Origin: Mycobacteriales bacterium
Lineage (GTDB): Bacteria > Actinomycetota > Actinomycetes > JAFAQI01
Direction: 5' to 3'
NCBI GenBank assembly: GCA_035504215.1
Contig: DATJSI010000025.1
Span: forward strand, 1-62,049
DNA: 62,049 bases
Shown: one piece after another, positions 53,331 through 61,298 of the stretch
Numbering within the stretch: the first letter of the stretch is position 1
How the letters are laid out: every line of letters begins with the position of its first letter
Position numbers and translations under genes: made by a program
The notes under the pieces: generated by a model
What the model was told of the DNA's origin: nothing
Databases searched by the model: none
What the model saw: only the letters and a program-made list of their open reading frames with translations

Positions 53331-54502
53331 CGCACGACCAGTGCGTCGAGGTAGGCCGCGTGGTTGCGCCGGGTCTCCTCGGTCGAGTCGCCACCGAACT
53401 TCTCGAGCGCGGCGTCGGCGAGCACGAGCGCGACCATCGCCTCTGCGACGACGCCCGATGCGGGCACCGCGCAGACGTCGGAGCGCTGGTTGATCGCCTT
53501 CGCGGGCTCGCCGGTGCGCACGTCGACGGTGTCGAGCGCCCGCGGCACGGTGGAGATCGGCTTCATCGCGGCCCGCACCCGCAGCACCTCGCCTGTGCTC
53601 ATGCCACCCTCGGTGCCACCGGAGCGACCCGTGCGCCGGTGCAGCCCGTCCGCGGTCTGCTCGATCTCGTCATGCGCGCGGCTGCCCCGGCTGGCCGCGG
53701 TCGCGAAACCGTCGCCCACCTCCACACCTTTGATCGCCTGGATGCCCATCAAGGCACCGGCCAGCCGCGAGTCCAGCCGGCGGTCCCAGTGGGTGTGGCT
53801 GCCGAGTCCCGGCGGCAGCCCGTGGACGACCACCTCGACCACCCCGCCCAGGGTGTCGGCATCGGCGCGGGCGGCATCGATCTCGGCCACCATCGCGGCG
53901 CTCGCGTTCGCGTCGAAGCAGCGCACGGGATCTGCGTCGATGCGGTCCCGGTCACCGGGCGTAGGCACGGCTGCAGGCGCGGTCACACTGCCGATCGCGA
54001 CGACGTGGCTGAGCACCGTGACCCCCAGCGCTTGCTCCAGGAATGCCTTCGCGACCGCGCCGATCGCGACCCTCGCCGCGGTCTCTCGCGCGCTCGCTCG
54101 CTCGAGCACCGGCCGGGCGTCGTCGAAGCCGTACTTCTGCATGCCGACCAGGTCTGCGTGCCCGGGTCGCGGGCGGGTGAGCGGTGCGGCGCGGGCCAAC
54201 CCTTCGAGCTCGGCCGGGTCGACCGGGTCGGCCGACATCACGGCCTCCCACTTCGGCCACTCGGTGTTGCGCACGAGTACGGCGATCGGCGAGCCGAGCG
54301 TCTGCCCATGCCGCACGCCGCCGAGGATCTCTACCGCGTCCTGCTCGAACGACATCCGCGCGCCCCGCCCGTAGCCGGCCCGCCTGCGCCCGAGCTCGTC
54401 GGCCAGGTCGGCGGTGCTGACCCGGGTGCCGGCCGGGAGCCCGTCAAGGACGGCGACCAGCGCCGGCCCGTGCGACTCCCCTGCCGTCAGCCACCGCAAC
54501 AC
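53327..54502 (-). CDS. aroC: Chorismate synthase
   Basis: FMN enzyme that makes chorismate. The 391-aa product has the N-terminal [52 protein letters not shown] and [15 protein letters not shown] 54502 starts the family sequence ([11 protein letters not shown]) but no SD is seen before it, so the start is a bit uncertain. A terminator hairpin lies 50 bases upstream and marks the first gene of the aro run. Confidence 0.96.
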   Translation of the reverse strand: MLRWLTAGESHGPALVAVLDGLPAGTRVSTADLADELGRRRAGYGRGARMSFEQDAVEILGGVRHGQTLGSPIAVLVRNTEWPKWEAVMSADPVDPAELEGLARAAPLTRPRPGHADLVGMQKYGFDDARPVLERASARETAARVAIGAVAKAFLEQALGVTVLSHVVAIGSVTAPAAVPTPGDRDRIDADPVRCFDANASAAMVAEIDAARADADTLGGVVEVVVHGLPPGLGSHTHWDRRLDSRLAGALMGIQAIKGVEVGDGFATAASRGSRAHDEIEQTADGLHRRTGRSGGTEGGMSTGEVLRVRAAMKPISTVPRALDTVDVRTGEPAKAINQRSDVCAVPASGVVAEAMVALVLADAALEKFGGDSTEETRRNHAAYLDALVVR

Positions 54503-54552
54503 CCGTCCATTCTGCCGGTCCGGTGATCACGGCGACCGATCGCGACATGCAA

Positions 54553-54585
54553 CGACCCCGCCACGGGATGGCCGCGGCGGGGTCG
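54553..54585 (-). terminator. Terminator after the pil genes
   Basis: A 10-bp perfect stem (54553-54562 with 54576-54585, CGACCCCGCC/GGCGGGGTCG, 13-base loop) lies 14 bases past the stop of the last pil gene. The T run after it on the minus strand is weak (TTGCATGT), as in many actinobacterial terminators. It separates the pil operon from aroC. Confidence 0.75.
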
Positions 54586-54598
54586 AAGCAAACGGGGA

Positions 54599-55324
54599 TC
54601 ACGCAGCGTGGGCGACACCTGTGGTGAGGACGAACGGGGCGGCGTCACCGATCTGCACGGTTGCCTCGCCGTTCTGGACCGAGATCAGCGCGAAGATCTT
54701 GTCGAAGACCGTGCCCTGGTCGCTGCTCGGACCCGGCGCCTGGACGGTGTACTCGCGGAACTTGTGGTGGGCATAGCCGACCTTGAACTTCGCGGTCTGA
54801 CCCTTGGTCCCGGTCAGCTCGATCCAGAGCGGGCCACCGGCAGCCTTGGTGCCGCCACCCGAGTGGGACGACGACGGGTTGGGGCTCGGCGAGGTGCCGC
54901 TCGAGGGGGTCGACGACGGGCTGCTCGCCGGCACCGTGGACTGCGACACGGGCGAGCCGCCGGTGTCGACCGGTGCGGTGATCAGCGGGATGAACGGGTC
55001 GCGTGCGGCGGGGTGCTTGTTGACCTTCGGCAGCGTCGTCGTACCGCCCTTGTGGGTCTTGCCGGTCGAGGACGGCTGCGACGAGGCCTGTGCCGAGACG
55101 GTCGCGTGGGGAACGACCGCGGCGGTCGGCGTGGAGGAGCCGCCCTTGTGCAGGAGCAGGAAGGCTGCCGCGGCAAGCACGATGACACCCGCCGCACCAC
55201 CGAGGATCAGCAGCCGACGCCGGTTGCCGCCCTCAGGACCGTCACCGTCCGGCTGCACCGGAAGCATCCCGACGCCTTCGTCGGTTGCCGCGCCGGCCGG
55301 GGGCATCGTTGTGGACTCAGTCAT
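54599..55324 (-). CDS. PilP-like membrane-anchored protein of the pilus operon
   Basis: 241-aa protein with a cytoplasmic N-terminus (1-37), one transmembrane helix (38-58, after GNRRR), and an exported part. RDPFIPLI (108-115) resembles the RDPF block of PilP-type pilus alignment proteins. A Ser/Pro/Thr-rich linker (~120-160) leads to a beta-rich domain (~165-235). It is the last gene after pilM, pilN and pilO, the place of pilP. No secretin is expected in a monoderm, so a PilQ link is unlikely. Assignment by position and motif only. Confidence 0.6.
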   Translation of the reverse strand: MTESTTMPPAGAATDEGVGMLPVQPDGDGPEGGNRRRLLILGGAAGVIVLAAAAFLLLHKGGSSTPTAAVVPHATVSAQASSQPSSTGKTHKGGTTTLPKVNKHPAARDPFIPLITAPVDTGGSPVSQSTVPASSPSSTPSSGTSPSPNPSSSHSGGGTKAAGGPLWIELTGTKGQTAKFKVGYAHHKFREYTVQAPGPSSDQGTVFDKIFALISVQNGEATVQIGDAAPFVLTTGVAHAA

Positions 55325-55336
55325 GGCGCCCTGCTC

Positions 55337-56152
55337 CTAGCTCGCCGGGGCCGAGGAGGCCCCAGTGGTTGATGGCGTGGTCGCGGTCGACGTGGCCGGG
55401 GTGGACGTGCCCGGAGCCGGCGTGGTGGTCGCGCTCGGCGTCGTGGTCGGAGCCGGTGCCGTCGCGGTCGTCGGCGTGGTCGTCGTCGACGTGCCGGCGG
55501 GCGGCGAGTAGAAGACGTACGCCGACAGCGTTCCGCCGATGGCGTTGGGCGGCAGCACGTCGGTGCTCGGCGTCGCCGGCAGCGCGCAGCTGACCGACCC
55601 GCTCGAGCCGGCCACCGCCGGGTCCGGGCAGAGCGACCAGTTGGTCACCAGCGTGGACCGGCGTAGCTTCTCCAGCGCCTGGAAGAACGACTCGACGTTC
55701 GGGAACGTGCCGGTGATGGCCAGCGAGACCGGCAGCTGGACCAGCTGGTTCGCCGTGCTCGTCGCCGGCGCGAGGCTCGTGGTGCCACCGCTCGTCGTGG
55801 ATGTACCGGACACCACCGTCGGTGCTCCAGGCGTGATGGAGACCAGGTCGACGCCGGCGCCCGCCGCCGCCGCGGACAGCTGGCGGATGAGCATCGGCTC
55901 GGAGGCGTTCGGCGGCACTTCGCTGGCGAACTTCTGCAGAGCTGCCTGTTGCTGCGGGAGCTGGCGCTGCTCGCTCTCCAGAGAGGCGATCTGCGACTGC
56001 AGGACCGCGTTGGAGGACTGCTGAGTCGCCGCCTGCGACTTGAGGGTCGAGACCTTCGAGTTCTGCGGCTTCACCAGCAGGAACCAGCCCACGACGAGGA
56101 CGGCGAGCACAGCGATCGCTGTGAACACAGTCCATTGGCGCGTCTTGGTCAT
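55337..56152 (-). CDS. pilO: Type IV pilus assembly protein PilO-like
   Basis: 271-aa bitopic protein of the pilus alignment complex. A short cytoplasmic start is followed by a helix (~9-27), a coiled coil rich in Gln (30-75, with LQSQIASLESEQRQLPQQQ), and a ferredoxin-like domain (to ~215, with LPVSLAITGTFPNVESFFQALEKL). The last ~50 residues are Thr/Pro/Ser/Ala repeats, unusual for PilO. ATG 56152 is 1 base after pilN ends. It should pair with PilN. Confidence 0.85.
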   Translation of the reverse strand: MTKTRQWTVFTAIAVLAVLVVGWFLLVKPQNSKVSTLKSQAATQQSSNAVLQSQIASLESEQRQLPQQQAALQKFASEVPPNASEPMLIRQLSAAAAGAGVDLVSITPGAPTVVSGTSTTSGGTTSLAPATSTANQLVQLPVSLAITGTFPNVESFFQALEKLRRSTLVTNWSLCPDPAVAGSSGSVSCALPATPSTDVLPPNAIGGTLSAYVFYSPPAGTSTTTTPTTATAPAPTTTPSATTTPAPGTSTPATSTATTPSTTGASSAPAS

Positions 56153-56153
56153 G

Positions 56154-56840
56154 TCAGCTGCCCGCCTTCTGGACGAATCGGTTTGAGTAGGCCTTGGTCG
56201 TGAGGTTGGCGCTGCTGCCGAAGGTCACGATGGGACGGGTTCCGATCACACCCTCGACCGACGAGGTGAAGACCGGCTGCGAGAACGAGTTCTCCTTGGC
56301 GATCGAGTCGAGCCAAGCCGCGACGTCGTCGTGCTTGAAGCCGACGCCGGAGAACGAGATCGTCCCGATCGTGTTGGTGGCGGCACCAGGCAGCGTCGTG
56401 GTCGAGCTCGAGTTCGGCTCGCCGACGCCAACGGTGTTCTCGTTCGCAGCGACCGCGGTCAGCCACACGTTGCTCGGCACCCGCAGCGACAGGTCGTTCA
56501 GCACGGACGACCACAGCACCTGCTGGCCCATCGCCTCCTGGAGCACACCCTGCTTGGCCTGCACCTGGGCGAAGGTCGCCTTGACATTGGCGAGGCTGTT
56601 CAGCTTGCCCTGCAGGCTGGTCTGCTGAGCCTGGGCCGCACTGACCTCGGCCTGCGCCGATGAGATGCCGCCGCGTGCGTGGACGAACAGCGCCCCGACG
56701 ATGACGAACGACGCGAGGACGGCGGCGCCCATCGCGAGCTGCAGCCGGCGGAACCGCTCTGCCTCCGCGATCTCCGGCGGCATGAGGTTGACGCGCGGCA
56801 TCGCCGCAACGCCGGTCGCCAGCTCGGTCTGCGTGGTCAC
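56154..56840 (-). CDS. pilN: Type IV pilus assembly protein PilN-like
   Basis: 228-aa bitopic protein. The cytoplasmic N-terminus holds the NLMPPEIAEAERFRR block (18-32) that binds PilM in known systems, then a helix (~36-55), a coiled coil (~60-100), and an exported ferredoxin-like domain with GVGFKHDDVAAWLDSI. GTG 56840 overlaps the pilM stop as GTGA. Confidence 0.88.
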   Translation of the reverse strand: MTTQTELATGVAAMPRVNLMPPEIAEAERFRRLQLAMGAAVLASFVIVGALFVHARGGISSAQAEVSAAQAQQTSLQGKLNSLANVKATFAQVQAKQGVLQEAMGQQVLWSSVLNDLSLRVPSNVWLTAVAANENTVGVGEPNSSSTTTLPGAATNTIGTISFSGVGFKHDDVAAWLDSIAKENSFSQPVFTSSVEGVIGTRPIVTFGSSANLTTKAYSNRFVQKAGS

Positions 56841-57916
56841 GACGCCACCCCCAGGGCGAGCCCGACCGGCACTGCGATCTGCGGCTCGACGTAGCTCAGT
56901 TGCTCATCGGTGAGTCCGGTCTTGCCGATGGTCAGCGCCGCGGTAGCGGCGCCCGGCTCGACCGGGAGACGGGTTGCGGCGGCGAGCCGCTGACCCAGAC
57001 CGGTGAGGCGGGCGCCTCCACCGGAAAGCACGATTCGCTGCAGCGGCACCGACGATGGCTGCGCGAGGTAGTAGTCGAGCGATCCGCGGATCTCCTCGAC
57101 GAAGCTGCCGGCAGAGGCCTCGATGACCCGCGCGGCCGGGTGGTCGCTGACCGCCTCGCCGCGAACCGGAGACATCCCCACCTGCTGCTTGACGCCGATC
57201 GCCTGGTCGAACGGAACGCCCAGCCGCTCGCTCACGGCCTCGGTGACGTTGTCGCCGCCCATCAGCAGGATGCGCACGAAGCGCGGGTTGCCGTTCTCGT
57301 GGATGACGATGTTGGTGACCTTGGCGCCGACGTCGATCAAGGCCTCGGTGCCGGCCTGCGACCCGGGCGCACCGCCGATCTCGTCGACCCGGCCCAGGGC
57401 CCGCAGCACCGCGAACGGCGTGAGGTCGACCTGGGTGGCGCGCAGCCCGGCCCGCTTCACCGACTCGAGGGCGGTGAGCACCATGTCCCGGGCGGCGGCG
57501 ACGACGAGCACCCGCAGCATGCGGTTGCCGCCCTCGGCCATGATCTCCGAGATCGGGTGGAAGTCGAGGATGGCCTGCTCGATCGGGATCGGCAGGAAGT
57601 CCTGGACCTGCAGGGGCAACGACTTGCGCAGCTCGTCCGGCTGCATCCAGGGGAGATCGACCTGCCGGACGATCACCTTCTGGTTCGCCACCCCGAGCAC
57701 CACGGACTTCGACGAGAACTTCGCCGTCGACCACAGGTGCTTGATGGCGTCGGCCACGACCTGGGGGTCGATGACCTCACCGTCACGGACGGCTCCTTGC
57801 GGGAGCGCCACCTGGCCGAATCGCTGAAGCGTCGCCGGTCCCTTGCCGAACGCGAGTTCGGCGGCCCGGACACCGGAGGTTCCGATGTCGAGACCGACCG
57901 CAGTTCGTCCTGCCAC
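56837..57916 (-). CDS. pilM: Type IV pilus actin-like protein PilM
   Basis: 359-aa cytoplasmic actin-fold ATP-binding protein that ties PilN/O to the motor. It has phosphate 1 AVGLDIGTSGVRAAEL (7-22), phosphate 2 LIDVGAKVTNIVI, adenosine LSGGGARLTGLG, and the SHS2-type insert near LPLQVQDFLPIPIEQA. GTG 57916 has GGGAGGA upstream. Start of pilMNOP; a 137-base gap precedes it. Confidence 0.93.
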   Translation of the reverse strand: MAGRTAVGLDIGTSGVRAAELAFGKGPATLQRFGQVALPQGAVRDGEVIDPQVVADAIKHLWSTAKFSSKSVVLGVANQKVIVRQVDLPWMQPDELRKSLPLQVQDFLPIPIEQAILDFHPISEIMAEGGNRMLRVLVVAAARDMVLTALESVKRAGLRATQVDLTPFAVLRALGRVDEIGGAPGSQAGTEALIDVGAKVTNIVIHENGNPRFVRILLMGGDNVTEAVSERLGVPFDQAIGVKQQVGMSPVRGEAVSDHPAARVIEASAGSFVEEIRGSLDYYLAQPSSVPLQRIVLSGGGARLTGLGQRLAAATRLPVEPGAATAALTIGKTGLTDEQLSYVEPQIAVPVGLALGVAS

Positions 57917-58053
57917 TGGATCGTCCTCCCGTACGAGAGCAACTCAGAACGCTGAGCCGTCTGGTTGCCTGTCCAAGGGAGTAGGTCGGTATGGTCACGC
58001 CCCTTCTTGAGCAGACGGAGGCTGCGAATTGGTCCGGTCGGGCTAGGGCCTGG
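57917..58053 (-). other. Gap between pilD and pilM
   Basis: 137 bases between pilD and pilM. It contains a small 5-bp stem CTCAG/CTGAG near 57940-57955 and the SD of pilM. I looked for a c-di-GMP-type (GEMM) aptamer and saw none. No ORF is supported. Confidence 0.4.
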
Positions 58054-58839
58054 TCACGATCCCGAAGTAATACGGGTATAAGCGTGCGCAAGGGGATGGC
58101 CGGCATAGATCCCCACCAAAAGGCCGATCAGCATGAATGGCCCGAAGGGAACCCGGCTCTTGCGCCCACCCCCGCGCATCCCCACCACTACGACGATGCT
58201 GACGACCGCACCGATCACGAATGCGGCAAATGCCCCGACCAGCAGCTGGCCCCACCCGAGCCATCCGAGGTACATCCCGACCACGCCGGACAGCTTGACG
58301 TCCCCTAAGCCCATTCCGGCCGGATAGACGAGCCATACGAGCCCGTAGAAGCCGGCCAGGGCGGCCATGCCCAGCAACGCCCGCACGTAGGCGTGTGGCG
58401 CGTTGTCGGCCCACGCCGCGGCACCGAGCAGCGCTAGGCCGATCGGGTACGACGGCAGCGTGAGCGCGTCCGGGAGCCGCAGCAGGTCGAGGTCGATCAT
58501 CGTGAGCGCCACCCCGACCGCGGCCAGGTAGAGGTACGCCGGCAGGTCGGCGTGAATCCCGAAGTGCAGGCCGAAGGCGACGAACAGTGCGGCGGTCGCG
58601 AGCTCGACCAGCGGGTAGCGAACCGAGATCCGTGCGCCACAGCTGCGGCAGCGCCCGCGCAGGATCACCCAGGACACGACCGGGATGTTGTCCCGATGCT
58701 CGATCGGCGCATCGCACTGCGGGCAGTGCGATGCCGGGTGCGCCACCGACTCCTTGCGCGGCACCCGCCAGATGACGACATTGAGGAACGAGCCGATCGC
58801 CAGCCCGAGCAGCCCGATGATGACGAGCAGGCCGGCCAC
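58054..58839 (-). CDS. pilD: Type IV prepilin peptidase (A24), with N-methylase domain
   Basis: 261-aa membrane protease that cuts and N-methylates prepilins. The N-terminal domain has the Cys4 set C39, C42, C64, C67, and the GSFLNVVIWRVPR start. Six to eight helices follow, with catalytic Asp in TMIDLDLLRLPD (D116 or D118) and Asp180 in GLGDVKL. GTG 58839, weak SD. It lies just before pilM and after the pilin genes, so one locus holds substrates and processing enzyme. Confidence 0.93.
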   Translation of the reverse strand: MAGLLVIIGLLGLAIGSFLNVVIWRVPRKESVAHPASHCPQCDAPIEHRDNIPVVSWVILRGRCRSCGARISVRYPLVELATAALFVAFGLHFGIHADLPAYLYLAAVGVALTMIDLDLLRLPDALTLPSYPIGLALLGAAAWADNAPHAYVRALLGMAALAGFYGLVWLVYPAGMGLGDVKLSGVVGMYLGWLGWGQLLVGAFAAFVIGAVVSIVVVVGMRGGGRKSRVPFGPFMLIGLLVGIYAGHPLAHAYTRITSGS

Positions 58840-58874
58840 GGGAGAGCAGGCTATCGGTCAGTGCAGCCGCTACC

Positions 58875-58900
58875 AGTGGGCTCGCGACCGCGAGCCCACT
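58875..58900 (-). terminator. Terminator between pilin genes and pilD
   Basis: Perfect inverted repeat: the first 12 bases AGTGGGCTCGCG pair with the last 12, CGCGAGCCCACT (11-bp stem, 4-base loop). It lies 6 bases past the stop of the lectin-like pilin on the minus strand. There is no T run, which is common in actinobacterial terminators. It could also act on a plus-strand transcript. Confidence 0.75.
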
Positions 58901-58906
58901 CGGTGA

Positions 58907-60679
58907 TCAGCCGCCCGAGCTGTTTTCCTGGATGCTGCTGAGCCCCGCTGCCGGGTTCGTCGGCGGCGCGTTCCACTTGAGCAACAGGTAGTTCTTCGTC
59001 GCCGACGCGGCAGACGGGATGTTGCTCCCGTCGCAGGACGTGACCACGATCTGCGCCCAGCCCACTGATGTCTGCGACGGGTCGGGCGCCATGCAGTAGC
59101 CGTCCGCCTTGTTGATCAGCAGGTAGGAGTTGGCGTAGGTGTTCGCGACGCCGGTGGGATCCCAGAGCTCGTTGTCAGGAGGCGTGCCGGTCGGGCACTG
59201 GACGCCGTAGACCAAGCCGTTCAGCGTGCCGGGTGAGACCAGGCAGTCCTTCACGGACGACGACGGACTCGACGGGATGCACCCGCCCGCACCCGCCGCG
59301 CAGTTCGTGTAGAAGATGCCGTACGACCCGGACACCGTCTGGAAGTGCCAGATCTGGTTCCATGTCAGGGTGGTGGAGTCCGGCGCCTGCTTGCACGGGT
59401 AGGCGATCAGCTTGTTGCTGAAGTTCTGCCCGTTGACGTCCAGGCAGTTGCCGAACAGCGCGTAGTTGGCGAACTGCTGGGTCGGCGAGCCCGGGACGCC
59501 GGTCGTGTTGCTGCCCGACTTGCCGGCACCGACCTGCGGGTCGGGATACCAGGCGGTCAGGTCCTGCGACGACCCGCTGCAGGTCACCAGGCTCAGCGCC
59601 GCACCGGCAACGGCGGCCGATGAGGTCGTCACGCCGGCGCCCTCGAGGCAGCCGCCGGGGTCCGGCGACGTGCTGCCGCCGACCTTGCCGTCGTTGATGT
59701 CAGGTGCTTCGAGCTGGCCGTTGTCGTTGTAGGCGAACTCCTGCTCCTGCTGGGTCTGGTTGGCGTACGGGTACGTCGTGCCGGACCCACTTGTGGCGCA
59801 GGTCTCAAGCTTCGGTGTCCCGGCGTGACCGTACGTGCTGGTCACGTTCTGGATGCAGAGATCCAGGGTCGTGTCACCGCCGTAGAACAGCGTGAGGTCG
59901 CCGCGGTACTGCCAGGTCTGCTGCGGGGTGCCGAGCGCGAGGCAGGGCTCCATCGTCGGAATAGTGCCGGCGCTGGGCTCCGCGGAGCCCGCATCGAGGC
60001 ACATCTGGTCCTGGCCGCCGCTGTTGTACTCGGCCATCCGGCCGCCGACGGTGTTGGTGTTGGTGGCGTTGAACTCGTACACCGCGTGCAACGTCCGGTC
60101 ACCCTCTGCGGTGCCGCTGTAGCCGGGCAGCTGCCCGCTGAGGCCGTAGGACTGGATGAACGCGTAGGTCGGCACGTACTTCACGATGCCGGCCTTGCAC
60201 GGGATCGCGTTCGACGACCACCAGCTGGTCGTCGAGTCGGTCTCGTGCGAGGTCGGGTCGGTCTGGAAGTACGTGATCACCGCACGGTAGGTCGCGGTCT
60301 CGCTCGACGGCGTGATCTGCTCGACGGTCCCGGTGATCTGGTCGCCGGCAACGGTCACCGTCTGTGCCGGGCTGCCCACGGTCAGCGTCACGCCGCCGGA
60401 GTCGCTCGGGTCCGTACAGGGCAGCTTGGTGAGGTCACCGCCACCGTTCGTCGAGGTGTTGCGCAGCTGGCCGAGCGCGGCCTGCATGCCGGCCTGGGCG
60501 GCGTCCACCGTCCGCACCTGCTTCTGTGCAAGCGTCGTCGGTCCGACCTGGTTGATCATGATGTTGGCCACCGCGACGCTTACCACCGCGATGATGAGGA
60601 TCAGGAACAACGTGAAGATCAGCGCGAAGCCGCCGTCGTCGTTCTGACGGCTGCGCACGATCCGGATCAATCGGTTCAT
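58907..60679 (-). CDS. Large pilin-like protein with QxW (ricin-B-like) lectin motifs
   Basis: 590-aa protein. A prepilin-like N-terminus has NDDGGFALIFTLFLILII; cleavage would follow Gly17, giving Phe at +1, but position +5 is Phe22 instead of Glu. A PilX-like stalk (~30-80) follows. From ~225 to 550 there are Cys-rich repeats of the form CLD...PC...QxW: QTW at 254-256, QIW at 442-444, with CIQNV, CLEGAG and CLDVNG blocks. These suggest beta-trefoil R-type lectin units. ATG 60679 overlaps the PilW-like stop as ATGA. Sugar binding is inferred. Confidence 0.75.
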   Translation of the reverse strand: MNRLIRIVRSRQNDDGGFALIFTLFLILIIAVVSVAVANIMINQVGPTTLAQKQVRTVDAAQAGMQAALGQLRNTSTNGGGDLTKLPCTDPSDSGGVTLTVGSPAQTVTVAGDQITGTVEQITPSSETATYRAVITYFQTDPTSHETDSTTSWWSSNAIPCKAGIVKYVPTYAFIQSYGLSGQLPGYSGTAEGDRTLHAVYEFNATNTNTVGGRMAEYNSGGQDQMCLDAGSAEPSAGTIPTMEPCLALGTPQQTWQYRGDLTLFYGGDTTLDLCIQNVTSTYGHAGTPKLETCATSGSGTTYPYANQTQQEQEFAYNDNGQLEAPDINDGKVGGSTSPDPGGCLEGAGVTTSSAAVAGAALSLVTCSGSSQDLTAWYPDPQVGAGKSGSNTTGVPGSPTQQFANYALFGNCLDVNGQNFSNKLIAYPCKQAPDSTTLTWNQIWHFQTVSGSYGIFYTNCAAGAGGCIPSSPSSSVKDCLVSPGTLNGLVYGVQCPTGTPPDNELWDPTGVANTYANSYLLINKADGYCMAPDPSQTSVGWAQIVVTSCDGSNIPSAASATKNYLLLKWNAPPTNPAAGLSSIQENSSGG

Positions 60680-61296
60680 GGACGACCAACCTGGGTGCAT
60701 GTTGCGGTGGTGGGTGCGGTGTCTGACGTCGAGTTGATCGCAGTCAGGGTGACCTGGCTGTTCGAGCTCGTGGAGGGCGCGCCGCTGGTCGCCGTGAATG
60801 TCACGGTCAGCTCTTCTTTTGCGTCCGCCGACGATGTCGGCGAGATCGAGAAGACCGGGGTCGAGCCGACCTGGCTGATGCCGATCGCGGCGGTCGACCA
60901 GTTGGTCGCCGTCACGGTGCCAGTGCCGGTCAACGGGGGCTGCCAGGTCCGCCATTGCAACTTGCCGCCGGCCGAGACCCAGCGCCACTGAGTGCAGGTC
61001 TGCTGCTGACCGGTGTTGCCGGTCTGGAACTCGAAGTAGAAGTTCCCGTCCGTGCCGGTGCCGGGCGCGGTGATCGCATTGGCGTACCGCGCCGAGTGGT
61101 CCAGCAGCGTGATCACCTTGCGGGCGGCGGACATGTCGTTGCTCTGACCGTTCTGCCGCCGGCTCTCGCGCATCATGTTGACGATCGCCGTCGTGATGAT
61201 CGCCATGATCATCGTGAAGATGATCATCACCACCAGCAGCTCGATGAGGGACGTGCCCTCATCAGAGCGCTGGATCCGGTCTCGTAGTCGACGCAT
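60676..61296 (-). CDS. Type IV prepilin (PilW-like minor pilin)
   Basis: 206-aa prepilin with a 14-residue basic leader, cleavage after Gly14 in DEGTSLIELLVVMIIF (Thr at +1, Glu at +5), a hydrophobic helix (~17-41), and a globular part (~60-200) with paired Cys. Position +1 is Thr and not Phe, which PilD can accept in other species. It lies between the IPT protein and the lectin-like pilin, overlapping the latter by 4 bases. Confidence 0.85.
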   Translation of the reverse strand: MRRLRDRIQRSDEGTSLIELLVVMIIFTMIMAIITTAIVNMMRESRRQNGQSNDMSAARKVITLLDHSARYANAITAPGTGTDGNFYFEFQTGNTGQQQTCTQWRWVSAGGKLQWRTWQPPLTGTGTVTATNWSTAAIGISQVGSTPVFSISPTSSADAKEELTVTFTATSGAPSTSSNSQVTLTAINSTSDTAPTTATCTQVGRP

Positions 61297-61298
61297 CG

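Noticed and set aside
57917-58053. c-di-GMP riboswitch before pilM
   Set aside because: The conserved GEMM blocks are absent.
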